The translations under genes and the position numbers were made by a program. Below, in pieces: positions 1 to 8,256 of a DNA stretch of 64,000 bases. The notes under the pieces are model-generated. The model had not been told where the DNA came from. It worked only from the letters and a program-made list of their open reading frames with translations, and made no database searches. Position 1 is the stretch's first letter, and the number at the start of each line of letters is the position of its first letter. The DNA lies in contig CBDDDW010000022.1 of NCBI GenBank assembly GCA_965226805.1, positions 47,693-111,692 of the forward strand. The letters run 5' to 3'. Source of the stretch: CBDDDW01 sp965226805 (GTDB lineage Bacteria; Chloroflexota; Dehalococcoidia; Lucifugimonadales; JAGWBF01).

Positions 1-1
1 G

Positions 2-646
2 CTGGCTGGCATCCTGCTGGGACCCTTCGGGATCGTCGGGGCGCTGGTATGGAAGTTCCGAGACCAGATACTCGGAGCGTTCCGAGACGTGTGGGACTGG
101 CTCAGGGAGTCACCCATCTTCGGTCCAGTGATAGATGGGATACAGGCGATCATCGACTTTGTGCGCGAGCTGCCCGGCAGGGTGGTGGGCATCCTCAAGG
201 ACATCCCCGGAATGGTGGCGGATGCCATAAGGGACGTGCCAGGTCTTGGGGCTGCACTTGAGGTATTCACGGGGATTGCAGGCAAGGTGGGCAAAGCGGT
301 GGGCTTGGCCGAAGGAGGCGTCGTCCCTGGTCCGTTGGGCAGACCGTTACTGGCCACGGTCCACGGCGGGGAGATGGTGCTGCCAGTAGGGGCGTCCAGG
401 GTCATCGCTCAGATGCTTGAAGGGTTCCGGCTCGGCCCCGCCGCTTTGCCGCAAGCGCCGCACTATTACGGCCAGATGTACAGGTCCTTGGTGGTCAACC
501 GGACGGTAAACATCAACATCACAGAGCCCATTGTGATCCAGACCCAGGCGACGGACGCCAAGGGGATCGCCCAGGAGCTGCACGAGGCGATTGAAGACAA
601 GATTCGGAACATCGCCTACGACCACGACGGGCCGGTGGAGCGCTGA
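2..646 (+). CDS. Phage tail tape measure protein, C-terminal part
   Basis: The frame is open from the window edge, so the gene starts outside. The last ~214 residues are visible. They begin with a hydrophobic stretch and amphipathic segments rich in D/V/I, and contain the motif LAEGGVVPGPLGRP followed by VHGGEMVLP. That GG-V-x-GP...GGE-x-VLP signature recurs near the C-termini of phage tape measure proteins, which set tail length and sit inside the tail tube. The stop overlaps the start of the next gene (TGATG), and a full set of baseplate genes follows in the same direction. The family assignment rests on the signature and on synteny. Confidence 0.7.
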   Translation: MAGILLGPFGIVGALVWKFRDQILGAFRDVWDWLRESPIFGPVIDGIQAIIDFVRELPGRVVGILKDIPGMVADAIRDVPGLGAALEVFTGIAGKVGKAVGLAEGGVVPGPLGRPLLATVHGGEMVLPVGASRVIAQMLEGFRLGPAALPQAPHYYGQMYRSLVVNRTVNINITEPIVIQTQATDAKGIAQELHEAIEDKIRNIAYDHDGPVER

Positions 647-1326
647 TGGCGGCTAGCGTCATACTGGGCCAAAATTTCTTGCTCCTGCCCGGGAATCCTG
701 CGCTGTTGAGCTCGCTGCCCCGGTACGCACAGCCTCTTGCCTCCATCGCTGACGGGTTCATCTCTGAAGAGCACGCCGTCAGGATCAGCAAGACCTCGTA
801 TCCCGTCGAGACGGGCGGGTCGCTCGTGGACCACGCGGTTGTACAGCCGCGCACGCTCAAGCTTGTGGGCTGGGTCTCGGACCTGCTGGCTCCTGAAGGG
901 AGGCGGGGCAACCCGTCTCGCGGCAGTGATGCGTGGCTTCAGCTCACCCGGTTGGTCGAATCGAGGGAGCCGTTCCTGGTGTTCACAATGCTGGGCGTCT
1001 ACCCCTCGATGCTGATTACGTCGCTCAAGGCTCCGGTTGATAGGACCACGGGACGGGCGCTCCGCTTCGAGATGGAGCTTGAGGAGGTGCAGTTCCGCGC
1101 CCTGGAGCGGGGCCAACGGCCTCCCCCAGTGCGGATAGGCCCCGCCGAGGATAGGTCGGAGGAGGTTAATAGAGGCAAGGGCAACGCACCCTCAATACCT
1201 CCCGAACATGTCGTTAGGGAGATCAACGTACTGCAAGAGCCAGAGGAATCAGAGGATGGTCCCTCAATCGGTGATCGGATAGTCGACGCTGGCAAATTCG
1301 TAGGTAGGGTCTTTGGGATCGGCTGA
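646..1326 (+). CDS. Dit-like distal tail / baseplate protein
   Basis: This 226-aa protein sits directly after the tape measure gene. The middle (about residues 35-145) reads like the N-terminal domain of Dit-like tail proteins: a strand-rich segment with 'VETGGSLVDHAVVQP', 'LVGWVSDLL' and 'FEMELEEVQF', which in myophages describes an early baseplate/tail-tube adaptor. The C-terminal ~60 residues are charged and low in complexity. The gene overlaps its neighbours on both sides, which indicates one translationally coupled structural operon. The position between tape measure and baseplate plug fits a tube-initiator role. The exact family name is an inference. Confidence 0.55.
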   Translation: MAASVILGQNFLLLPGNPALLSSLPRYAQPLASIADGFISEEHAVRISKTSYPVETGGSLVDHAVVQPRTLKLVGWVSDLLAPEGRRGNPSRGSDAWLQLTRLVESREPFLVFTMLGVYPSMLITSLKAPVDRTTGRALRFEMELEEVQFRALERGQRPPPVRIGPAEDRSEEVNRGKGNAPSIPPEHVVREINVLQEPEESEDGPSIGDRIVDAGKFVGRVFGIG

Positions 1327-1652
1327 TGCAAGCGATACCGCTGACAACAGACCCACGGCAGCGAATGCAGGTGACGCTGGGCAACCAGCCGGTCATACTC
1401 CGCGCCTGGTGGCAGCCGCTCTCCGAAGCATGGTACCTGTCGCTGTACACCAAGAGAGAGGAGCCGATAGCGCTGGGGCGTCAGGTGTCTACGGGTAGGA
1501 AACTGATTGAGGCTCCCGACTTTGCGGGCGACCTGGTGACCATCCCCTTGGAGCGCTACGGCGCGCCGATAGGCCGGGAGGCGTGGGGCCAGACCCACGG
1601 GCTGGCCTACCTTGAGCCGTCCGAAATCGAGCAGGTGAGCTGGGCGCTATGA
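1326..1652 (+). CDS. Small baseplate plug protein (Pam3 gp18-like)
   Basis: This 108-aa protein has the layout of the small 'plug' protein of simple contractile-tail baseplates: N-terminal 'IPLTTDPRQRMQVTLGNQ', a strand with 'LRAWWQPLSEAWYLSLY', and a C-terminal 'GLAYLEPSEIEQV'. In such baseplates the plug seals the tube between the Dit-like protein and the hub. It is encoded exactly there, and its start and stop codons overlap those of the flanking genes by a few bases. The short length is normal for the family. Recognition is from motif and gene order only. Confidence 0.6.
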   Translation: MQAIPLTTDPRQRMQVTLGNQPVILRAWWQPLSEAWYLSLYTKREEPIALGRQVSTGRKLIEAPDFAGDLVTIPLERYGAPIGREAWGQTHGLAYLEPSEIEQVSWAL

Positions 1653-2491
1653 GCATGAGGCAGTACCTACGCCAGATAAGCGCCGAGATCGAGGGCGCAG
1701 ACCGCTCCGTGCTCATCATCGAGGAGCTGCATATCACCTTCGACCTGCACATAGACGATCAGTCGTCCTCGTCGCCGTCCACGGTCAAGATATGGAACCT
1801 GGCCAAGGCTTCGGCCTCCCACATCGCCGAGGCAGGGCAGATCGTGCGGGTCAAGGCTGGCTACGGGGATATTAGAAACGCTGAACCGATCTTCTATGGC
1901 GAGATACGGCGCGTCCTCCATGAGCGCACTGGGGTAGACCGCGTAACGACCATCGTGCTTGGCCGTTCCGACTCGGCGACGACCGGCGCACTGGTCTCCA
2001 TCAGCCTCGCGGGTCCGGTCGGACTGCGCGAGCTGGTGCGCCGCATCGTGGACGCTATGGGGCTGCGAATCGAATCCGTCCAGGCAGTTCCCGACGAGGA
2101 GATTGAGGACGGGTACTCTTACAACGGCTCCGCGAAGTCGGCTCTCAAGGACCTTCTGGAGCCTCACAAGGTTGCCGCTTATGAAGTGGGCGGCGTGATG
2201 CACTTCACCCACAGGGACAACGAGCCAGAGCGTGGCACGTTCTTTCTCAGTCATGCGACGGGGCTTATCGGCACGCCGTCCCTCACCGAGGACGAAGGGT
2301 TTAGGGCGAAGATGGCGTTGAACCGCTCCATTGAGCTGAGCCAGTTGGTTGAGGTCAGCAGCGAGGCCGTGGATGGCTGGTTCACGGTCAAGACCATCGT
2401 CCACAGGGGAGACAACTGGGGCGGGGAGTTCGTGACGGAGATCGAGGGAGCGAAGACCGATTCCCCTGCACTGGTGGGGGTGGTGTCGTGA
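1649..2491 (+). CDS. Baseplate hub protein
   Basis: The 280-aa product has features of gp27/gpD-like hubs that connect the tail tube to the spike: an early segment 'ITFDLHIDDQSSSSPSTVKIWNL' typical of the first hub barrel, 'VRVKAGYG' and 'FYGEIRRV' turns, and a C-terminal part ending 'WFTVKTIVHRGDNWGGEFVTEIEG' that resembles the end of phage hub proteins. A second in-frame ATG lies two codons downstream, so the exact start is uncertain. It overlaps the plug gene (4 bp) and the following spike gene (GTGA). The synteny plug-hub-spike is strong support. Confidence 0.6.
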   Translation: MSMRQYLRQISAEIEGADRSVLIIEELHITFDLHIDDQSSSSPSTVKIWNLAKASASHIAEAGQIVRVKAGYGDIRNAEPIFYGEIRRVLHERTGVDRVTTIVLGRSDSATTGALVSISLAGPVGLRELVRRIVDAMGLRIESVQAVPDEEIEDGYSYNGSAKSALKDLLEPHKVAAYEVGGVMHFTHRDNEPERGTFFLSHATGLIGTPSLTEDEGFRAKMALNRSIELSQLVEVSSEAVDGWFTVKTIVHRGDNWGGEFVTEIEGAKTDSPALVGVVS

Positions 2492-3024
2492 CCAGCATGA
2501 ACCGCGACACCGACTACGCGAATATGGCCCAGGCGATCCGCTTCGCCATCCGCCAGTCGCTCAAGGACATGTACACCTGTATGCCTGGGATAGTGGAGTC
2601 CTACGACGCGGAGACCCGGCGGGCGGTGGTGAAGGGAGCGCTCAAGGTGGTGACCACTAAGAAAGAGGAGATCGAGCGAGAGGCCATCCACAACGTCCCC
2701 GTATTGTTCCCGTCGGGAGGCAGATCGGCCTTCACATTTCCTCTGGAGCCTGGGGACACTGTGCTGCTGCTCTACTCCCAGCGGGGTTTGGCTAATTGGA
2801 AGAAGACGTTTGGCGTTGCTGCCCCGGACACAATCGGGTTCTTCAGTGAGAAGGACGCCTTCGCCATTCCTGGGTTCGGGCCTACTCAAGGGGAACTTGA
2901 GCACATGATCGCCATTGAGTCGGACGGCGTTCGCATCAGGACGACCGGGACGCTCGCTATAGAGGCGCAGGACGTGACGTTCAAGCGGCCTGGTACAGAT
3001 GAAGCACCGAGGAGCATAGTGTGA
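2488..3024 (+). CDS. Baseplate spike protein (Gp138 N-terminal-like)
   Basis: A 178-aa protein that starts at a GTG overlapping the hub stop. Residues ~22-115 match the Gp138 N-terminal OB-fold pattern: 'MPGIVESYDAETRRAVVKGALKV', then 'VPVLFPSGGRSAFTFPLEPGDTVLLLYSQRGLANW' (described in part here). The C-terminal part ('IESDGVRIRTTGTLAIEAQDVTF') looks like the start of a short beta-helix needle. Such proteins form the central membrane-piercing spike of contractile tails. The length is short but in range. The stop overlaps the start of the gp25-like gene that follows. Confidence 0.65.
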   Translation: MTSMNRDTDYANMAQAIRFAIRQSLKDMYTCMPGIVESYDAETRRAVVKGALKVVTTKKEEIEREAIHNVPVLFPSGGRSAFTFPLEPGDTVLLLYSQRGLANWKKTFGVAAPDTIGFFSEKDAFAIPGFGPTQGELEHMIAIESDGVRIRTTGTLAIEAQDVTFKRPGTDEAPRSIV

Positions 3025-3174
3025 TGCGCACCATCTCAGCCGTGGACGATCTCCTTGACGGATTCGCTGTAGTGGAGGGCCTTGAGGCCACCAGGCAGCG
3101 GGTAATTCAGCATCTACGCTTTACCCCGAATCCACCGAAGGACGGCCTTGGGGACAGTCCTTGAAGAAGCCATC

Positions 3175-3240
3175 GGGTGCTCCTCTGAATCTGGGATAAT
3201 GGTTTTGGAACAGAAACCAGCCCGGAAACAAGGAGCACCC
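3175..3240 (+). promoter_or_regulatory. Foldback leader hiding the transposase ribosome binding site
   Basis: GGGTGCTCCT at 3175-3184 is the exact reverse complement of AGGAGCACCC at 3231-3240. The second arm contains the AGGAG ribosome binding site of the transposase (start at 3246). An extended -10 (TGGGATAAT, 3192-3200) lies between the arms, so a transcript from it would lack the first arm and leave the site free. Transcripts entering from the phage gene outside would carry both arms and could sequester it. Confidence 0.5.
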
Positions 3241-3245
3241 AATAG

Positions 3246-4571
3246 ATGCTGCCACAGAACAAACCCGACCGTATCCGCATCCTCTTTGACGACCATCGCC
3301 TGGTGGCCAATGCCGGCCTGCTCCTGCCGGCCACCCTAGCCCGGCACCTGGGCCTGCGGGAACTCGTCGACCATCACCTTGACCTCGGCGGAGCGCCGGG
3401 ACGGGCGAACACTGGGGACAAGATGCTGACGCTGGTCGCTTCCGCGCTGGCAGGCGGCGACTGCATCGACGACGCCGATGCGCTGCGCGCTGGTGGGACG
3501 GTCGGTGTTCTAGGCTGCGTGGTCAAGGCGCCATCCACCCTGGGGACCTTCCTGCGCAGCTTCCGGTGGGGGCATGTCCGTCAACTCGACCGCGTGAGCC
3601 GCCAGTTGTTGGCCCGGGCCTGGGCCGCTGGGGCCGGACCCGGCGACTCGCCCCTGACCATCGACCTGGACTCGACCATCTGCGAGACCTATGGACTGGC
3701 CAAGGAGGGAGCGCGCCACCACGGCTATACCGGCGCCCGCGGCTATCACCCGCTGCTGGCCATTGCCGCCGGCACCGGCGAGGTGCTGATGTCCCGGCTG
3801 CGCGAGGGCCGGGCCAACACCGCCCGTGGCGCCGCCCACTTCCTGCGTGAGACGGTGGGGCGGGTGCGCTACGGCGGGGCCAGGGGACAACTCACGGTGC
3901 GGGCCGACAGCGGCTTCTACGCCCACACTGTCGTTGCCGCCTGCCGGGAAATGGATGTCCGCTTCTCTATCACCATCCGCCAGCGCGCCAGCCTGCGGGA
4001 CCTGATCGAGGCGATACCAGAGGAGGACTGGACTCCCATTCCCTACTGGATGGACGGCGCCGCCGATGTCGCCGAGACGACTTACACCCCGTTCCAGACC
4101 AAGCCGGACGCCGCGCCGGTGCGGCTCATTGTCCGGCGGGTGAAGCCGACGCCCGGTTCCCAGCTCGCCCTCTTCGCCAGATACAGCTATCACGCCTTCA
4201 TCACCGACCGCGATGGGGAGACGCTGGAACTGGAGGCCGATCATCGCCGCCACGCCGAGGTCGAGAACGCCATACGCGACCTCAAGTACGGCGTCGGGCT
4301 GAACCACATGCCGTCGGCGCGCTTCGCCGCCAACGGCGCCTGGCTGGCGGTCCAGGTGATGGCGCATAACCTGGCCCGCTGGACAGCCCGCATCGGCCTG
4401 GGTCAGCAGATCGTGACCACCAAGACCCTCAGGCGGCGGGTCTTCGCTCTGGTGGGACGGATCACCCGCTCGGCGCGCCGCCTCACTTTGCATCTCCCCC
4501 GGCGCTGGCCTTGGGAAACCCAGTTCAGTCGCGCCTTGGCCCGGCTGCAAGCCATTCCATTCCCGGCCTGA
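3246..4571 (+). CDS. IS1380-family transposase
   Basis: A 441-aa DDE transposase. The first Asp is in 'LTIDLDSTICETYG' (residues ~138-151). The segments 'YTGARGYHPLLAIA' and 'LTVRADSGFYAH' carry the second Asp. 'DRDGETLELEADHRRHAEVENAIRDLK' carries the C-terminal Glu region with the typical R-x-E-x-x-I-x-D-L-K motif. The gene starts at ATG 3246, ten bases after AAGGAG. It has a full-length frame without stops. The protein catalyses cut-and-paste movement of the surrounding element. The family call is confident from the motif set and from the CC/GG element ends. Confidence 0.88.
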   Translation: MLPQNKPDRIRILFDDHRLVANAGLLLPATLARHLGLRELVDHHLDLGGAPGRANTGDKMLTLVASALAGGDCIDDADALRAGGTVGVLGCVVKAPSTLGTFLRSFRWGHVRQLDRVSRQLLARAWAAGAGPGDSPLTIDLDSTICETYGLAKEGARHHGYTGARGYHPLLAIAAGTGEVLMSRLREGRANTARGAAHFLRETVGRVRYGGARGQLTVRADSGFYAHTVVAACREMDVRFSITIRQRASLRDLIEAIPEEDWTPIPYWMDGAADVAETTYTPFQTKPDAAPVRLIVRRVKPTPGSQLALFARYSYHAFITDRDGETLELEADHRRHAEVENAIRDLKYGVGLNHMPSARFAANGAWLAVQVMAHNLARWTARIGLGQQIVTTKTLRRRVFALVGRITRSARRLTLHLPRRWPWETQFSRALARLQAIPFPA

Positions 4572-5070
4572 CGGCCAGCCTGCAACTGACCCAACGTCCC
4601 CGCAATCTCGCGCCACCCCGGTCGCGAGAGTCCCCTGCTGCGTATCCTCTCGCCATCCCGCGCATCGCAACTCCCGCATAGGGCCTTAGGGGCCCTGTGC
4701 GGCGCCTGAAGACCCTCCGCCGGCCTCCCATCTACCCCAAGACCCCAGGCCATCTCCCCTGTAGCTCCCTCACCCACCCCCTTCCGCTGTCCTCACGCCG
4801 TCCATCCGTGTCCTTCGGTGGATTCGGGGTTACCTTGAGCGAGTGGTTTCTTGACTCGGACCGGGGCATCCCATACTTCGATGGCCTGTTCGCTGGCGGC
4901 AGTAGTCCTGAATTCGCCGCACAGCTCATTGCCGCCGAAGTGCTCGGCGTAGAAGACGTTACGGATGTAGCTGTCGTTCGAGCCGTCCTTGATCCCCTCA
5001 CCCGGAGACTGTCGCTGGAGTTCCGCGTCAGTACGGTCCACGGCCAGGTGACGGTCGCGGAGGTGTTGTA

Positions 5071-6627
5071 ATGGCACGGGTGACGGCGCAGGGAATAGAG
5101 CCCACGACGCTCCAGGGCTACATCGACGCGCTGGAGGCGGCGTTCCGGTCTGCGTTGGGCCAGGACATTGATCTGGCCCCGGAGACGCCAGCGGGCCAGT
5201 TGGTTGGAACCCTGGCCTTGACGCTGACGGAGGCGGACGAGGCGCTGGTTGCGGTGGGCAACGGCATGTCGCGCAGCAGGGCGCTGGGAGTCCAACTCGA
5301 CGATCTGGGGTTTCTCTTGGGTATCCCGCGCCTGGAAGGAGAGGCGGACGACGAGTACCGGGCCAGGTACGGAAGGCTAGTGGCCAGGAACGCCAGGGGC
5401 TCGGCTGAGGCGATACTGGCCGCAGTGCTTAGCGTCGAGGGTGTAACCGATGCACTAATCCGTGAGAACGCCACCGCCGCCGAGGTGACCGAGCAGGGCA
5501 AGACCATTGGCGCTTACTCGATCTGCCTGGTTGTAGACGGTGGCACGGACGAAGCTGTCGCAGCGGCGATAGCCCGGTCAAAGCCAGTAGGAACGGGCAC
5601 CAGCGGAGAAACCAGCGTTGACGTGCCCCATGCCGGAGGCTGGAGCGTGCCCATTCGACTGTCCCGTGTCACTCCAGTCCCAATCAAAGTCAAGCTGGCC
5701 CTGACGCTGATGGCAGGCTTTCCTTCGGACGGCGCGAGCCGGATCGTCATGCGGGTGGTAGACCATGTGATAGGGCTGGCCCTTGGGGAGCGCCTGACCG
5801 CACAGCGGCTCCTTGCCGACGTGCTGTTGGTGCCGGGACACACCGTGAACCTCGGTGTCGGGCGCAAGGCTGGCACGTTGCTCAGGGGCAGCGGTACTGT
5901 GGCGTCGCTGGATACGTTCCACGGTCGGGCCACCGTGCTGACCGGGGGGAATCACAGTACTCTGGCGACCCTCCAGGCCATCACCGCCGGCAGCGTCACC
6001 TTCCTGAGCCAGACTGTGACCGGCCTCGACTTCTCCTCCGACAATGACCTCGACGACGTGGCTTCCACGCTCCAGACGGCGCTCCGGGCTACCAGCTCCA
6101 CGGACCTGGACAACGCGGAGGTCACCCACGACGGCGCGGCGTTCGTGGTGACGTTGCCCCTGGACAGCAACGGGGCGGCCACCAGCGTCAGTGCGGCGTT
6201 TACTGGAAGCGAGTCCGACGAGCTGGGCCTGGACACGGCAACCATCGTCAACGGTGTGGATGCCATCAGGAGCGGCACGATCACGCTGCACGGTGCGACT
6301 GCATCCGGTCTGGACTTCGGCGCCGTGGCGAGCTACGACGGTGTGGCCACGGTAGTCAAGGGCGCGCTGCGGGGAGCCTCCGAGACAGACCTGGACCAGG
6401 TAGAGGTGGCCTATGTGGATGGAGGGTTCGTCATCACCATTCCCCTGGATGCCGATGGCAACCCCATTGTGGTGTCCGGCGCGGTGACTGGCGATACGGC
6501 TGACGAGCTGGGGCTGGATACCGTCGATACGGTCCAGGGCTCCGTCACCAGTCAGGACGACATCGAGTTGACCGAGCGGCTGACGGCTATCCACGAAGAC
6601 ATCACCATCACGGTGTTGGCATCATGA
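5071..6627 (+). CDS. Baseplate J-like wedge protein with duplicated internal domain
   Basis: The 518-aa product starts like JayE/gp47-family wedge proteins ('IDLAPETPAGQLVGTLALTLTEADEAL', 'LDDLGFLLGIPRLEGEADDEYRARY', 'GSAEAILAAVLSVEGVTDALIREN'). The family usually runs ~350-400 aa; this one is longer because residues ~320-500 hold two copies of a ~85-residue domain. Each copy goes G-S/T-V/I-T-F/L...GLDF...D-V/G-A...T-DLD-EV...DELGLDT. These repeats resemble the beta-rich repeats seen in DUF3383-type sheath proteins. The gene overlaps both neighbours by a few bases. It should form the wedge ring around the hub. Confidence 0.75.
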   Translation: MARVTAQGIEPTTLQGYIDALEAAFRSALGQDIDLAPETPAGQLVGTLALTLTEADEALVAVGNGMSRSRALGVQLDDLGFLLGIPRLEGEADDEYRARYGRLVARNARGSAEAILAAVLSVEGVTDALIRENATAAEVTEQGKTIGAYSICLVVDGGTDEAVAAAIARSKPVGTGTSGETSVDVPHAGGWSVPIRLSRVTPVPIKVKLALTLMAGFPSDGASRIVMRVVDHVIGLALGERLTAQRLLADVLLVPGHTVNLGVGRKAGTLLRGSGTVASLDTFHGRATVLTGGNHSTLATLQAITAGSVTFLSQTVTGLDFSSDNDLDDVASTLQTALRATSSTDLDNAEVTHDGAAFVVTLPLDSNGAATSVSAAFTGSESDELGLDTATIVNGVDAIRSGTITLHGATASGLDFGAVASYDGVATVVKGALRGASETDLDQVEVAYVDGGFVITIPLDADGNPIVVSGAVTGDTADELGLDTVDTVQGSVTSQDDIELTERLTAIHEDITITVLAS

Positions 6628-7706
6628 GCGACCTGGCCAAGAGGATCGACGTTCACGCCACTGCTGGCCTGCTGATCCAGCAGTGGCAACAGGCTCCGCG
6701 TATGCGCGCCCTGGTGGATGCGCTCCAAGGAGTGATGGACGACCACCTGATCAGGCCCTTGGCGGACATGGAGGAACGCCTCCGCATTGACACCGCTGAA
6801 GGTTTCTGGCTGGACTGTATTGGAGAACGGCTGATGCTTCCGCGTCCGGCGACGGACATCGCCAACTTTGCCTCTTTTGGTTTCCACGGCTCAGGTGGTG
6901 TCGGCTTCGACCAGGGTCCGTTCGCCACGGTGGTTGAGGCGTTGTCGCCCAGGGTGCCGGTGGGAGACGAGTTCTACCGGAAGCTGCTTATGATGCGGGC
7001 GGAGGCGCTGCTTGCGGACGGTACGGTGGAGCGTCTTAGCGATGCGGTGGGGCATGTGTTCCCTTGGGTGAGCTATAGGGACGGTGGCGACATGACGGCG
7101 GAGGTCCAGGGAGCGTACCAGGGCCTCGACTCCCGGAGCCTCCTGGAGGCGCTCGATATCGCTGGAGGGTTGCCTTCTCCGGCGGGTGTCGAGCTGTCTA
7201 GGGTCGTGTGGGAGTACGTGGTCGGTGGAGACTGTGAGGGAGACGAGCCGCCGGTCGTAGCGGGCCATACTTCTAGCCATACCAACGTTAGCGAGTACGA
7301 ACGGAGCGACGAGCAGGCCCACTCCGGCAACCACAGTTGGAAGATCACGGTTGCACAGGGCGCTTCAGATTCGGCAAGCGTCTTCATTGGCTTCAACGTC
7401 GCATACGCCGACCTACTGACTATGACCCAAATCACCTTCTCGGCGTGGGTCTACGTCCCCGCGAGCGACCTGCTCCTCTCCGATGTGGAGTTAGAGCTAA
7501 TGTGCGGCGAGGTGGATTCAGAGGGCGCCACCACATGGGAGGATACGAGATCGGAGAACCCGACCGCCTATGACTCCTGGGAATATCTCGAAGCCACGAC
7601 GACTATCTCCGCCGCTTGTCAGAACATCCGGCTGGCTTTGAGAGTCACCGACCGTTCGGCCCCGCACGTGCTTTATTGGGACGACATTAGCTTCAGGAGT
7701 GAGTAG
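6624..7706 (+). CDS. DUF2612-type tail protein with C-terminal jelly-roll domain
   Basis: Residues 1-200 read as the baseplate-to-fibre connector found after gene J in simple myophages: helical N-terminus 'LLIQQWQQAPRMRALVDALQ', then 'FWLDCIGERLMLPRP' and 'DEFYRKLLMMRAEALLADGTVERL', which are hallmarks of DUF2612. Residues ~205-360 look like a carbohydrate-binding jelly roll ('AHSGNHSWKITV', 'FSAWVYVP', 'LYWDDISF' at the very end). That domain may bind host surface sugar. The start overlaps the wedge gene's stop. The fused binding domain is inferred from strand pattern and motif. Confidence 0.6.
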   Translation: MSDLAKRIDVHATAGLLIQQWQQAPRMRALVDALQGVMDDHLIRPLADMEERLRIDTAEGFWLDCIGERLMLPRPATDIANFASFGFHGSGGVGFDQGPFATVVEALSPRVPVGDEFYRKLLMMRAEALLADGTVERLSDAVGHVFPWVSYRDGGDMTAEVQGAYQGLDSRSLLEALDIAGGLPSPAGVELSRVVWEYVVGGDCEGDEPPVVAGHTSSHTNVSEYERSDEQAHSGNHSWKITVAQGASDSASVFIGFNVAYADLLTMTQITFSAWVYVPASDLLLSDVELELMCGEVDSEGATTWEDTRSENPTAYDSWEYLEATTTISAACQNIRLALRVTDRSAPHVLYWDDISFRSE

Positions 7707-7708
7707 TC

Positions 7709-8254
7709 ATGGCAAGAGACCCGGACGCACTAAAAATCGGTAAGTGGGCAGCCACAGGGGACGTTGAGGATCCGGAGGACGGTGGGATAGACCGCTCTAT
7801 TGGCTGGGACATCAGCCACTCCCAGCCCGGCGGGTCGCTGCCCAAGCGGGAGCACTTGAACGAGCTTCACCGGGAAGTGACCGCCCTGGGAGTCGAGGTG
7901 AACGTCCACGGCGCAGGGCTTGAGTGGTACTCCTCGATCTCATACGAGCATCCGGCGCTGGTAACGGGCAGCGATGCCCTACTGTACGTAAGCGTCCAGG
8001 ACTCCACCAACGTCGATCCGGTTACCGACAGCGGCGAGTCCCATTGGAAGCCACTGAATACGTCGCCCCCCAATGCCTCCGCTACGGTGCTAGGGGTTGT
8101 CAGGCTAGCCACGGATGCAGGGGACGGGACCGATGCCACCGGCGTGATCACACCTGCTGGCCTGGCTTCTCTGGGGTACCGCAAGGTCACGGTGAGCGAC
8201 TCCGCGCCCACCAGCTCGGACGGGAACGACGGCGACGTGTGGCTGGAGTATTAG
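7709..8254 (+). CDS. Tail fibre protein
   Basis: A 181-aa acidic protein, two bases after the preceding stop. It contains 'GGSLPKREHLNELHREVTAL', a phrase common near the start of tail-fibre proteins, and a central 'YEHPALVTGSDALLYVSVQDST' typical of carbohydrate-binding collar repeats. A 'SATVLGVVRLATDAGDGTDATGVITPAGLASL' segment matches the 'tail fibre repeat' preceding the receptor-binding tip. Position after DUF2612 is the standard place for a fibre gene. It is short, so it may be only the shaft, with the next gene as tip. Confidence 0.6.
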   Translation: MARDPDALKIGKWAATGDVEDPEDGGIDRSIGWDISHSQPGGSLPKREHLNELHREVTALGVEVNVHGAGLEWYSSISYEHPALVTGSDALLYVSVQDSTNVDPVTDSGESHWKPLNTSPPNASATVLGVVRLATDAGDGTDATGVITPAGLASLGYRKVTVSDSAPTSSDGNDGDVWLEY

Positions 8255-8256
8255 CG

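Larger units (their letters stand above)
3124..4829 (+). mobile_element. IS1380-family insertion sequence
   Basis: A 1706-bp element with perfect 20-bp terminal inverted repeats: CCCCGAATCCACCGAAGGAC at 3124-3143 and its reverse complement at 4810-4829. It is flanked by a direct TTA (or TTAC, since one C is shared with the IS end) at 3121-3123 and 4830-4832. The single large gene encodes a DDE transposase of the IS1380 type. The element appears intact and so is potentially active. Confidence 0.9.
3024..5071 (+). pseudogene. gp25-like baseplate wedge gene split by an IS1380-family element
   Basis: The 5' part (3024-3123) encodes MRTISAVDDLLDGFAVVEGL... and the 3' part (4833-5071) encodes ...TLSEWFLDSDRGIPYFDGLF and ends in SLEFRVSTVHGQVTVAEVL. 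Removing the element at 3124-4829 and one copy of the flanking TTA gives a continuous frame (...HLRF-TLSEWFLD...). The restored protein has the size and 'TxxGEWFLDxxxGIPY' motif of gp25/W-like wedge proteins that join sheath to baseplate. The gene would overlap its upstream and downstream neighbours. The insertion should inactivate the tail unless the element excises precisely. Confidence 0.75.

Noticed and set aside
3510..4679. Long minus-strand open frame (389 aa) opposite the IS1380 transposase
   Set aside because: It mirrors the transposase codons in a GC-rich gene, has repetitive G/R/P/A-rich composition and no domain; antisense shadow.
5578..6594. Minus-strand 338-aa frame opposite the baseplate J gene
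   Set aside because: Antisense of a clearly coding, conserved gene; no start context or family.
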